From Cylicocyclus nassatus (taxonomy: Eukaryota > Nematoda > Chromadorea > Rhabditida > Strongylidae), in assembly GCA_958299035.1 (NCBI GenBank), contig CATQJL010000112.1, forward strand, positions 3,146,123 through 3,210,122: DNA of 64,000 nucleotides, given 5' to 3'. Numbering within the stretch: the first letter of the stretch is position 1; the number at the start of each line of letters is the position of its first letter. The notes beneath the pieces were generated by a model. It saw only the letters and a list, made by a program, of their open reading frames with translations. It was not told the DNA's origin and ran no database searches. A program made the translations under genes and the position numbers. Positions 54,638-64,000 of the stretch are shown here, piece after piece.

Positions 54638-57600
54638 TTTTATTGCTCATGAATATGGCGTGTTCTTCACGATCTTTGAGTGATCGTTGGAAAAAATCTG
54701 TTTTTTGGCTTGTATTCGAATTCTTTCTGCATAGGACTGCAATGATTCCTCGCAAATCGCGAAGTTCGAATTAGTCACCGTGACCCTCAATTGTTTTTAT
54801 CCCTGACTTTACTTCATTTACAACCTTCGGCTTTGTGAGAATCGCATCGTAAAACGCAATCAAAAACGCACTTATAACCACAGCGAAAGTGGTATGGTAC
54901 ACTTTCTCCTCTGTAAAACACGCTCTTAGAAAAACTGGAAGAGTGTAAAAATAGGATATAGCTTGTTTTTGCCGGTTTCATCGAATTCATTCGTATTAGC
55001 CATAGCCGTTGGTCAGCGTTCTAGTGCACATCTGCACTAATAAGCTAAGATTTGTGTCAGATTGGATAGGGTAACGAAGAGGACTTTTTTCCATAGATCG
55101 TTTTCAGCAATAGTATGAGACCGGATAGGCGGCTGGATGTTTAACATGACCGAGCGAACCATAGAATTTATCAGCCACGATTTCGGACTCACACGCAAAT
55201 GAGGACCAGATTGATGGAAATTTGAAACTCTAAAAAAATATACGTAACTACTTTGAGATTATTCTCTTCTCACTGTCAATGTTGCATCTAATCGGCTAAG
55301 CGAGAAAGCGAATTTATATGAAAACGAACTCTGAGGAGAATTTCTTCGTGAGCTTCAACAAGCTACGGATCTAGACGTCATAAAGAATATGTACCAACTT
55401 CATGTTCTTTTGCACATTATGTTCAAGCCGGTATGACACTGTGAGGAATGCATGCTTGTATCATCTCTGTTTTTTTTGAGTAAGCTTTTATGTTGTAAGG
55501 TGTGTTCGCCGTATGAGCGGCATGCTCCGAGAATTTCTAATTTTAGATTCTACTTTTGTAGATGTAGGTTTAGGTGCAAGGCGGCGTACCCAACTTCTAG
55601 AAAAAATAAAGATTCATTCTTGAAATTGCTGCTGACAATAACAAATGGAAAAATTTTCCCAATAAAAGCTCCATTTATATCACTGGGTATTGTGGCTCTG
55701 CTTTTTTCCGCAATAAAGTTGCTCATTTATCGTCCTTTATACTTGATTATGATTGGTTTATTCTCATCGTCAAATTGGTACTTTCCGCTTGTTGTTCGCA
55801 TTCTTGTATGATTTTGCGAAGTTTTTTTTGCCAATTCACATTCCTCGTTCGGCATTTCTCTTAAAAAAATTCAAGCCGCTCGATTTTTTTTCGGAGAGCT
55901 GCGGATTTGATTGTAAACACAAATGAAGAGCGTGCGCGAATAAAAAATCGTTGCGTGCGTGGTGGACGCGACTTTTCTGCGTAGTGCTCTGATTTATAGG
56001 GCTCCTTTGTCATGAATGTGAAACGACGAGATAGATAACTGTTGAGTGGCGCGAGGTCGCGACCATAGTCTTAGCATCTCTTCTCACAGAAGGGGTTGAT
56101 GACAATCCTCAAATCGTAGCCAATGGATTGTAGCGGTCAATGCTCTCGTTCTGCTCAACCGCAAACATATCGTGGAAAGACATAAAATTTGATGTCTAGA
56201 GCCATACAGAGGTGTATTGCCCACTGAAACGACATACCCAAACATCTTAACCTTTATAAATGCTTTGCAGTGGCAGATCTCCTTGGAAATTGCCTTGTAA
56301 TTTGCACTCAACTCTATCAAGGCGGTCAAAACCTAGTTTGAGCTTATATTTCATATAATTTGCCCTCTCACGGTTGGATCAGCTATGATTTACTAGCAGT
56401 TTCTGGAACTAGGTACGTCCTGGATTCTCGATGCGAACTACGAGAGAATTAACACATCCGAATTTTTCTGATATTTGATAACTTACAACGTTTTCGGCAC
56501 GCTTCGCAGATGATTTTTTGCCTTATAGATTGAAATGGGCATAGCGTGATGCAATTGAGAATTTCCAACTTCAACAAGATTCCAGCGGTCAGTTTGCCAA
56601 TACCTCAGAAAAATTGAAAAGGCACAAAATGAAACGTCATGGTTTCAAAATGTCAATGTTTGAAAAGCTTCAAGATCTTTATTGGATGCAGGCCGCCTCA
56701 CCGAAACAACAGCTTTTTCTTGTGTTTGCGTGCTTGATTTTTATGATGTGCAGTTTCCAAGTCCGAATACGACGCAGCTAGAGGCGTCTGATTCCAACAC
56801 TATTCCAGCCCTATTCAAGCGGGTTCTTTGTCAATTCGCCGCACCGACGCTTAATTCGCTCAAGTCGTTGTGTCGGCACTTATCAGCTTAACTCACTAAT
56901 CTTGTCAGCTCACCCCCAGCCACGCTGGTGACCGGTTTCACTTACTGGCTTGTCACCGGCTGATTCATGACTTGACGTCAATGTGCGGTCTGCATCCGGT
57001 CCATGCGACTTACTTCCTCTCCGTCACCTTATTTCGCGGTTCATCTACCCCACAATCGCAACCTTGTTCGTCGTTACGCTGATTCTCGACTAGAGTTCTA
57101 GCGTAGTAGTAGCTATTACGCTATGAAAAGGTACAGAAGGTTTTGTGAGAAGTGTAGCTTCTTTGTCCTTGACTTTGTCACAGTAATTCCAACTACCCTT
57201 AAGCACTCGTAGACTTTTGAAGAGGTAGTTGTACTAAAGTGACTACAGTTCTTGTACATCTGTCGCACAAAGTGTGATTTTCCACTTCAGAGTTGCAGTG
57301 ACGGGATTCTTTAGTGGTTGTCAAGCTAAAGAATTAGCCTTCTTCCTCAGTTCCCCTCTAAAAATAGACTACAACTTATTTTACCTTTGAAGGGATATAT
57401 GTTCGTTCTGAGCTTGTATTCGAATCAGTTGTCTTCAATTCTCCTTGCGACTCGAAGCTTTTTCATAAATCTCGATCCCAGGCAGCCTTCCACCGTATCA
57501 AAGGTTCTCAAATCAATGTACATACATCACTGCTCAAAGCCGTAGTTAAGGTTTTTTCGGGTATTTTTGGCAGTTTTTTTAAAGTTTTTGCATGTCCATG

Positions 57601-58067
57601 CGGTCTGCTATCGCAACCTAAGGACTACTGCTATGTTGAAGAAATTTTTTGCACATTCTTTTTGAACTAACTGTCGGTTCTTCGGAGTTCTTTGAAAAAT
57701 GAAAAAAATTTTAAAAATCAAAATCAAATCTTTGAAAGCTTTGCCTCGGCAACTAGTACAGGAAAATAAACATGAACATCATCATACAGAGCAAACCTAT
57801 ATTTTCAGAAACAAAATAATAAATTTCTAGACGTCGAATGGTTATTGAGCTTTGTACGAATTACGCAAGAACTTTCGCGCCAGACTGATATTATTCGAGC
57901 ATATTTGGTCATCGAAAGTTTAGCCTGTAACAATGTCCATTCCATTGCCTCTCCAAATTCACCTAAAGCTCTGATTTCTGCAGCCTACAATTTTTAAAGA
58001 AAAGTGGCACTTTTATCCGCTCTGTTCGATCACCCATTTGTCACAGTTGCTTAAATCAAACACATGA
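54638..58067. other. AT-rich stretch with weak exon candidates
   Basis: Plus 55452-55811 is a long hydrophobic frame (LGIVALLFSAIKLLIY) without splice support. Minus 56378-56270 reads MKYKLKLGFDRLDRVECK and LQGNFQGDLPLQSIYK, followed by a GTTAAG donor-like site; minus 56181-56112 reads FHDMFAVEQNESIDRYN and ends PLATI TGA, but their phases do not join cleanly. Plus 55318 starts MKTNSEENFF before GTGAGC. None is strong. Confidence 0.3.
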
Positions 58068-58268
58068 ATGCAGCCTAAGACAGTCCTCAGCTTCTTAAGC
58101 CGCAGCGAAAGTAAGACTTTGAGCACTTCGCAACTACTGAGCAAACACGAAGAATTTAGGTTTGACGAACCAGCACGAAACAGCAAACAATATTTTATAG
58201 ACGACGAGATTTTATGTGTCACTGCTCATTATGTTCTTTTCATGTTTGACTATACAGCGAACACTTAG
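58068..58268 (+). CDS. Candidate coding frame, unidentified
   Basis: Hydrophilic frame MQPKTVLSFLSRSESKTL, STSQLLSKHEEFRFDEP, ARNSKQYFIDDEIL. A GTAAGA donor at 58109 and a GAATTTAG acceptor could remove 49 bases. Both versions are possible; no family. Confidence 0.25.
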   Translation: MQPKTVLSFLSRSESKTLSTSQLLSKHEEFRFDEPARNSKQYFIDDEILCVTAHYVLFMFDYTANT

Positions 58269-58463
58269 TCAAGAATGCTGATTATTCGCTAACGTAGTTC
58301 GTGGAACTTTGAAATCGGAATGAACTCTGGATGACAGTCATTAAACAGTGCAAAATTTTCATAAATAATATGCGAACTTTAAATGCTGCGGGTTTTGCGA
58401 ATAGCAGCGAACCCAAGTTGGTCGAATGAGATCAGAGAGTTTTCGTGAGTTATCGCTTTGACC

Positions 58464-58710
58464 GGGTATATAAGAATGTGAGACTATGACTCAAAATAAA
58501 ACTCTATTTTTCTCTTTATTGGTTTCTTTCTTGTTATATGTACATACAATTTTGTATCTCAAAGTAGTAAATTGGGGGTTAATACAATTCTCGCCAGAAA
58601 AGATTTTAAGATTAAAATTCGCTCATTTTTCGAATGAAGATTCCTGTAACATCAAAACTACTACGGAGGTAATATTTAAATTTCTCATTCTAATTTTATT
58701 CCACTTGTAG
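58464..58710 (+). CDS. Candidate secreted or membrane small protein with TATA box
   Basis: TATATAAG at 58466-58473 lies 13 bases upstream of ATG 58486, a promoter layout like that of the Lys-rich family. The frame reads MTQNKTLFFSLLVSFLLYVH, then LKVVNWGLIQFSPEKIL, and ends LILILFHL TAG, 74 residues. The N-terminus fits a signal peptide. No splice or poly(A) evidence, so it stays tentative. Confidence 0.3.
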
Positions 58711-59198
58711 CCTTCTCTTTAGACGATCTAAATGACATCGACGTTAAGTAAAGCAGTGCCTGCGTAGCTTCCTTCATCCATTCTTCTTTTTCTTGGCTCC
58801 ATTTCAATCAGCGTACGAACAGTATATGCCCAGGAGAATAGAGCAAGCCAATCAAACGTGTATTTACTGCGGCTGAGCAGATTAGATATTGGAAAACTGG
58901 TTTTTATTACAGCAATGCTTCATATTATAGTATAGGATCGCATCTAGCGCTTGTTGTCCTCGATATGTATACTACTTTCTGGAAAATGAGCTCATCTGCA
59001 ACCTAAAGACGGCCGAAATGATCGCTATTCTTTGAGGATCCAATCATTGCCAATTAGCAAACAATCGTTTTAGCAGTTAAAGCACTAGTTCTTCTCTTTA
59101 CAGCCGCTAATGAACACAAATTTTCACTGAACTCTCGAACCAGTTCGTTTGCCGAGTTAATCGTCTCTAAGAAAACCCTTTGTTCTTCCGAATGAACT
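58711..59198. other. Intergenic, nothing recognised
   Basis: No supported gene or repeat. Confidence 0.35.
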
Positions 59199-59397
59199 TC
59201 ACTGTATCCACATCTGCTCCTCATCTGCTAATTTCTGCTGATTTATGTGGTGAAAATTAGCCAAAATCCTGCAAACATAGAAGCAACTATTCTGGGTGAA
59301 AGTCCGATTGCTTTCTTTTGCTGGATTTTCGCAATGTTCTAGCTGGTGAAACTCGCTGCATTTGCTTTTGCGCTGCCACGGATCATTAATCAAGTGT
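59199..59397 (-). CDS. Cys-spaced terminal exon, Kunitz-like spacing
   Basis: After a CATCTATAG acceptor the frame reads HLINDPWQRKSKCSEFHQL, EHCENPAKESNRTFTQ, NSCFYVCRILANFHHINQQ and ends ADEEQMWIQ TGA. Cys spacing C-x8-C-x15-C equals the first three Cys of a Kunitz domain, but the next Cys comes after three residues instead of seven and the GC..N core is missing. A TTTGCAG in frame could instead begin another exon. Kunitz is a possibility, not a call. Confidence 0.3.
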
Positions 59398-59658
59398 CTA
59401 TAGATGGAGACAGACTGACTCCAAGTGACATAGCGCAACCGTCGCCATAGGAAGTGATTATTCTGGGCGCTTTTCCATCGTAACAGCCATGAATGTAATC
59501 TCGCAACTTCTGATGCCGTAAAATGCCTACGGGTAATTTATGTGGAAGTATCTGCTTTCAATTTTGAGACGATCCAACAGGGTTGCCCATTAAAATTTTA
59601 GAAATGCTCATTCTGCTTGGGTTTTATGTTATTACTCATGATTCGTCAAAAAACCCAC

Positions 59659-59768
59659 CTAACTACATCGGAGTTCATCAGAATCTGCGTCGCATCGCCA
59701 TATTTTGGTTTAGTGTGGGCGAGGTCCGAAACCAAAGGCACCAGACTCAGCTCGGCGATTTGCGTCTT
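59659..59768 (-). CDS. Exon, minus member of a head-to-head homologous pair
   Basis: Between GTATCAG and a GTGGGT donor. It reads KTQIAELSLVPLVSDLAH, then TKPKYGDATQILMNSDVV. It is homologous to the plus-strand exon at 59956, sharing I.ELS..VPL.S, then P.YGDAT.I..NS. The arms of the inverted repeat continue between them. Family unknown. Confidence 0.5.
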
Positions 59769-59955
59769 CTGATACATAGAAGTGCCCATTTTAATACGAT
59801 TGCACGGTAGGCAGTCAGAGACGAATCCTTCAGATTTTTGCTTACGGTAGCTAATTGTAACTGAGCTTGTCTTTGCACGCTAAATCATGTACCGTAGGCA
59901 AAAAATACGAAGTCAGACTGTCTATCGTGTCCAAACGAGCACTTTCATATGCCAG

Positions 59956-60048
59956 AAGATGTACATCGATGAGCTGAGTCGACCAGTGCCCTTGGATTCA
60001 GAGTTCGTCGACATTGAACCAAGATACGGCGACGCGACGCGGATTTCG
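59956..60048 (+). CDS. Exon, plus member of a head-to-head homologous pair
   Basis: After a TATGCCAG acceptor it reads KMYIDELSRPVPLDSEF, then VDIEPRYGDATRIS. It ends at a GTAAAC donor or runs on as VNSSGVRCSMSDFQ to TGA at 60093. Acceptors of both members lie at the same aligned position. One of the two may be a broken copy. Confidence 0.5.
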
Positions 60049-60144
60049 GTAAACTCCAGTGGAGTCCGATGTTCCATGTCCGACTTTCAATGAATCTTGA
60101 CATATCGAATAAGTTGCTTTTGTGATTAAGCCAACACCGAGATT

Positions 60145-60500
60145 ATTATAGCATTTATTCGGCTAACGTTTCAGCCTAGACGCCTTCGTCAAAGCCTATA
60201 AAGTGGGAATTAAACTCCCAAACATCTCATCACTTGCAGGAAAAAGCCTAAGAAGGGGAATAAACTTCCGTTAAGGCCTAGAACTATTAGCTCATCTTTG
60301 CTGTCACTTGTCAGCTGTCCTGTGCTGTCCGCTCACCTTTGGAGTTCGGTAACTTTTTTGATACTATGAGCTGTGTTGTACTGTACAATTTGCCATTTGT
60401 GTGTCGTATTTCTTTCGGTTGTGAAAGCGTATAGCAGCTTAGCTTTGAGTTTTGATTATTGAATGGGTTTTAGCCCGACGTTTCACTGCACCAAAAATCG
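60145..60500 (-). repeat. Two retroelement-tail-like motifs
   Basis: On the minus strand, near 60195-60150: TTGACGAAGGCGTCTAGGC, TGAAACGTTAGCCGAATAAA. Near 60490-60450: TGAAACGTCGGGC followed by CCCATTCAATAA. Both resemble the tails at 23.74 and 39.2 kb. Confidence 0.4.
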
Positions 60501-60982
60501 CTTTGGCCACATTCTAGAGCTATGACATCATTTCCGCTCCTTTATCCGTGAAAAGCGTCTGTCGGTCGCAAATCTCTAAGGACCGCTCCACTACCACTAA
60601 AACCCATCCATAGCCCATATCATGTCGCTGAGTCGCAAAAGAAGTTCGCCTGACATGCGCATCCTTTTAGTGCGTAAGTGCTAATCCGTTATATTTCATT
60701 TCCCTGCGCTACGTCAGCTGCGCTACGTACATCCAGCGCTTGACGCTTTTTTACGTACATGTAGCAAACGTGGTCGATTCCCAGCAGCTCACTCACACCC
60801 ACACAGTTCACCTCCAATTAACCAAACGAAGGTTGATCTCTTCATCCGTGCAATGGCGCAGTCGCGATTGCTATCTCGGGTGCAGACCGCAATCGTCATA
60901 GTCACTGTAATAAACTCTATAAGTTATGACTGTTTTCAGTGCCTATCAATGTTTTGGACAAACCAGTCATTATCATTTGACA
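60501..60982. other. Intergenic, nothing recognised
   Basis: Somewhat GC-richer (60640-60900) but without a supported frame; no tRNA could be folded from it. Confidence 0.3.
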
Positions 60983-61633
60983 TCATCTGCTGGTAGCTAT
61001 TACTGTTCTATCATATGCTTTAAGTGTTTTTTTCGCAACAATCAGGTGAATTTTTGTTAACGAATTTCTCAAAAAACTTTGACCCATGATCAGTCTGAAC
61101 ACCTTGCATGTCTTGGGAAGTTTTCTTTTTGATTTGAAGCTTTGGGTCAAATTTTTACCATTGGGGTTGTTCCCTTGAGCTTTATTTTTCCCATAGAGTT
61201 GTGAATTTCGTGAAGAACTCAAAGATTAATGATTTGGATTCTGGAAATGAAGCCAAATTTTGCCAATATAGACAATGAAGCAGACTGGGTTTATAACAAT
61301 ATAAAGTTGGAGAAAGAGGAAGTGCTCAACATCTCACAAAAGGCGGTAAGAAAAATTTTCGAGAACGGGGGACGCGAACAGAATTTTTTTGGAAGGATGG
61401 GGTGTGGCGTTAAGAACGTCCTCCAAAATTTTGAGATGCTTCTCCAGTTTTTGTCGGACTATAATCCCGATGACTTTTTTAACAAATCTGATGCATTTTT
61501 GAAAATTCCAAAAATATCTTTATCAATCAAATGTAAAAACAAGTTGCGCTCCTTCAAAACTTTCGCGACCCATATCGAGGAAGGAGAGGGGACTATTCCC
61601 TCTCGATCAACCTCTGTAAGATGTCAAACCTAG
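60983..61633. other. Divergent pair of open frames, unidentified
   Basis: Minus 61222-60983: SSSRNSQLYGKNKAQG, LTQSFKSKRKLPKTCK, no ATG at its start. Plus 61247-61633: MKPNFANIDNEADWVYNN, IKLEKEEVLNISQKAVRK, FEMLLQFLSDYNPDDFF, 128 residues. A GTAAGA after ISQKA could be a donor. Both frames are hydrophilic and longer than expected by chance. They could be exons or a retroelement remnant. I cannot name either. Confidence 0.3.
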
Positions 61634-64000
61634 ATTTTTTCTTGTCTCATGAAAATTTTCCCATATGTCTAGGGAATTATTATACACAAGTTTTGTCTTC
61701 TCAAAACCAAGTTTCCTGAGTGTTTATTTCTCTAGAATTTTCTTGCCCCAATGTGTTGCTTCTGGTTTCCCATTAATCATATGTATGGTTATGATCAAGT
61801 TCTGTTCAACTTTTTATCGAAATCATAAGTTCCCAGCATTCCTTATGTCCAAAACCGATAAATTACATTCAAAGTCGTTTATCTTTCTTCCCAGTTTCAA
61901 TTACGTTAAAGCAATCTCTAAGCTTTTTCCATTACCTTAGACCTGTTCCATCGCATAATTGCTAATTGATAACGCTTTCGATATTATATTTCTTACGTTA
62001 TGCTATTTGTTTTTGAAAGTTGTGTTCGTTTGCATTTGCTTAATGAGCTTATTTATATAGGTACATTCGTTGAATTGCGGTGATGAAATTTCCCATTCTT
62101 CCCATTCGTTTGTCGGCGTATCGTTTTTGCCAAATTGTTGGATGATGTAACCATAACATAACAACGCAAAGGATAATTCCCAAACGATCTTTATTGCTAC
62201 AACAAGTTTCGAATCGCTTCGTTACTGACATGCACACTTGTGAGTTTCGGAAAATGCAATTTTCTGCCACGGGAAAAAGTTTCTGTGATATATAACTTAG
62301 GGCATCATGCTGCAGCAAGATGCTTCTTCGACTCTCTCAAATTATTTGATGTCATTAATTCTGTATCATACCGGTTTGTTTAAACTGCTGAGATTACCGC
62401 AAAACAACACCCCACGTTTTCTTGCTTTTATGAATCAATTCAGTGCAATTTGACGGTTAAAAAGTATCCTATCTTCTTACTTACAAATTTAAAAGCAAGG
62501 TAATGGTGCTGTTTCATAGTGATGGTTTTCTTTGGATATAATCTTCTCTGAATAATTCTATGGGAAAGATTTATAAGCCAGTTTGATACCTTCAAAAAGA
62601 ATATGCATTGGTCTAGACCATCCAGCGAATTAGGTATTTCTTCAAGAGCTGAGAACGATATTCTTGCAGTTCTAGAAAAAACTTTGGTCTAGAAAGTGAT
62701 GGGGTCTTTGAAGCTTTAGAATAATGGATTTATCAAATTAAAACGTCAAAAAGGAAGTCCTTTTTGACTAAGTAGGGACTGTACCAAATTCTAAAGCAAG
62801 ATCGTAAGTGAACAGAAGGTAAATGGCAGGAGGCAGAGGCATTGGTTTCGTAGTAATATTTCACCTTATACTCAGCGAACACGGCCAAAAGATGTAGGAA
62901 ATGCTTAGTGTGTAGCTTTGAAGTACTTTTACCATTCATTTTCAGCGAAAAAGACGATAGGGTAAAAGTGTAATTACCTCACTATTTGCTGTAGAAAACA
63001 AAGAATTTACAAAAGTGTTAGTGATGTTTTCTCAACTTTCCGATGACTCACGAGAAAACCTCGCAGAAACTAATGCGAGGCCTCATATCTAACCTGTTCC
63101 TTGCACAGTTCTAGTTGTTCGCATTTCTCGAATACCGACCTCTGCTCCATTAGCCATACAACGCACCCTTGCTTTCTCCTAACACCTTGGGCCTATTCGG
63201 ATTTCATAGTGCATTTACGCGTGCACAAACACCACGTTTTTGGTGACATTACATGCTAAGAGTGCAGCTCTATAAATATACCGTAAACTACTATCGCTTT
63301 AGGAGCTTTTAAGCACTGAATTGAATGCTTGTGGGGGAAGGACGAATATGCCAATTGACTCACATAAATGAAGGCGGCGCTGTCGCCAAGCGTTTGTCAC
63401 TTAACGACTGATAGTTATCGCAAGGCGCGTCAATGTCATTTGTCAATTATTTTTGCTCCCTCTCTCAACGCTTCGGCCTGTCTAGATTAGTATAGGAGCA
63501 GAATGCCATTTTTTTAAAATCGTTTTACATAGTCAAAGGCACACGTAAGATATGGATGGGAACGTGCGCATTACCGTAGAAGCGCTCCGTTCACTCAATG
63601 CTGCTCCATTGCTAATAGAAACTTACAGTCCAATCAGAACTGTCGCGTTGGGAGGTGGAGGGGAATTCTGCCTTTTGATAGAGATTTTTTAAAGCAATTT
63701 ATGATCCCAGAATGACTATTTTTTCAACGACTATTTCACATTATGGAGGAATTGACTTTCCCATATTACGGATTTATTGGAGAGGAGCATCTCGTCATCC
63801 TTTCCTTGCTTTTTTCAGCATTCTGGGATTCTGCAAAAGGTGGTCAAAAATTTCATTATTTCCATTCTCATTCTTGTTTATCTAATTTATTTATAGTACA
63901 CTAGCAGATAACCACCTCATTCACTTAATTTTGCATTTGGTGAAACGTTTATAATATTCTATTTATAATAGAATCTAAAGGGATGGAGTCTCAATTGTAT
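61634..64000. other. AT-rich end of window; weak signal-peptide exon candidates
   Basis: Minus 62939-62865 reads MNGKSTSKLHTKHFLHLL, then AVFAEYK before a GTGAAA donor. Minus 62308-62240 reads MLQHDALSYISQKLFPV. Both are unsupported. ATCCCAGAATG (63704) and CATTCTGGGAT (63820) form a short inverted pair. Nothing else is seen. Confidence 0.25.

Noticed and set aside
60760..60800. GGTCGATTCCC resembling a tRNA B box
   Set aside because: No A box or cloverleaf at the required distance.

Overview
The window looks like a piece of an animal nuclear genome, most likely a clade V (strongylid, hookworm-like) parasitic nematode. The basis is short exons with nematode-type splice sites (TTTTCAG acceptors, GTAAGT/GTGAGT donors), short introns, AATAAA poly(A) signals, an AT-rich background, and many non-autonomous DNA transposons. 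I see no bacterial operons, no CRISPR array and no convincing tRNA or rRNA gene. The species call is inference. Gene models were read by hand from splice sites and reading frames and none has been tested.

The clearest content is a family of four paralogous genes, all on the minus strand, at 2441-3532 (copy 1), 8111-9461 (copy 2), 18957-24796 (copy 3) and 29503-31582 (copy 4). Each has four exons with intron phases 0, 0, 2. Each encodes a signal peptide, a small acidic/amphipathic domain with one conserved Cys per exon (the last in a GCA motif), a long Lys/Pro-rich tail with a conserved AR/AK-M-P block, and a C-terminal CVF/CVY motif. Lengths are 257-277 aa. Copy 1 has two frameshifts, each explained by one missing A in an A run. 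Copies 3 and 4 form one subgroup with matching promoter blocks and a matching transposon in intron 2. I do not recognise the family.

Between and inside these genes is dense transposon material: a mariner relic (5038-5903), hAT MITEs (6551-6830, 45999-46244), a Mutator-like foldback with a 9-bp target duplication (9917-11519), PIF/Harbinger-like MITEs (14081-14427, 23955-24699), a Helitron-like element holding a TTAA-flanked MITE (19944-21779), palindromic elements with TGACGTCA at the centre (25143-25627, 28018-28400), a 1.6-kb Tc1-like foldback (25780-27386), a TTAGG-ended mariner-like element (52094-53352) and others.

Other genes are seen as exons or partial models: a SEFIR-like exon of an interleukin-17-receptor-type protein (14694-15294, minus), a possible arrestin-domain first exon (17070-17143, minus), the 3' end of a plus-strand gene (to 13915), small genes at 32984-33407, 38413-38787, 51457-51790 and 54295-54637, exons at 35041-35277 and 43456-43892, and a head-to-head pair of homologous exons at 59659-60048. 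The 46.4-50.2 kb region is a decayed GTTGMGCAAC-rich repeat field. Most of 33.4-64 kb is otherwise AT-rich sequence in which I see little.
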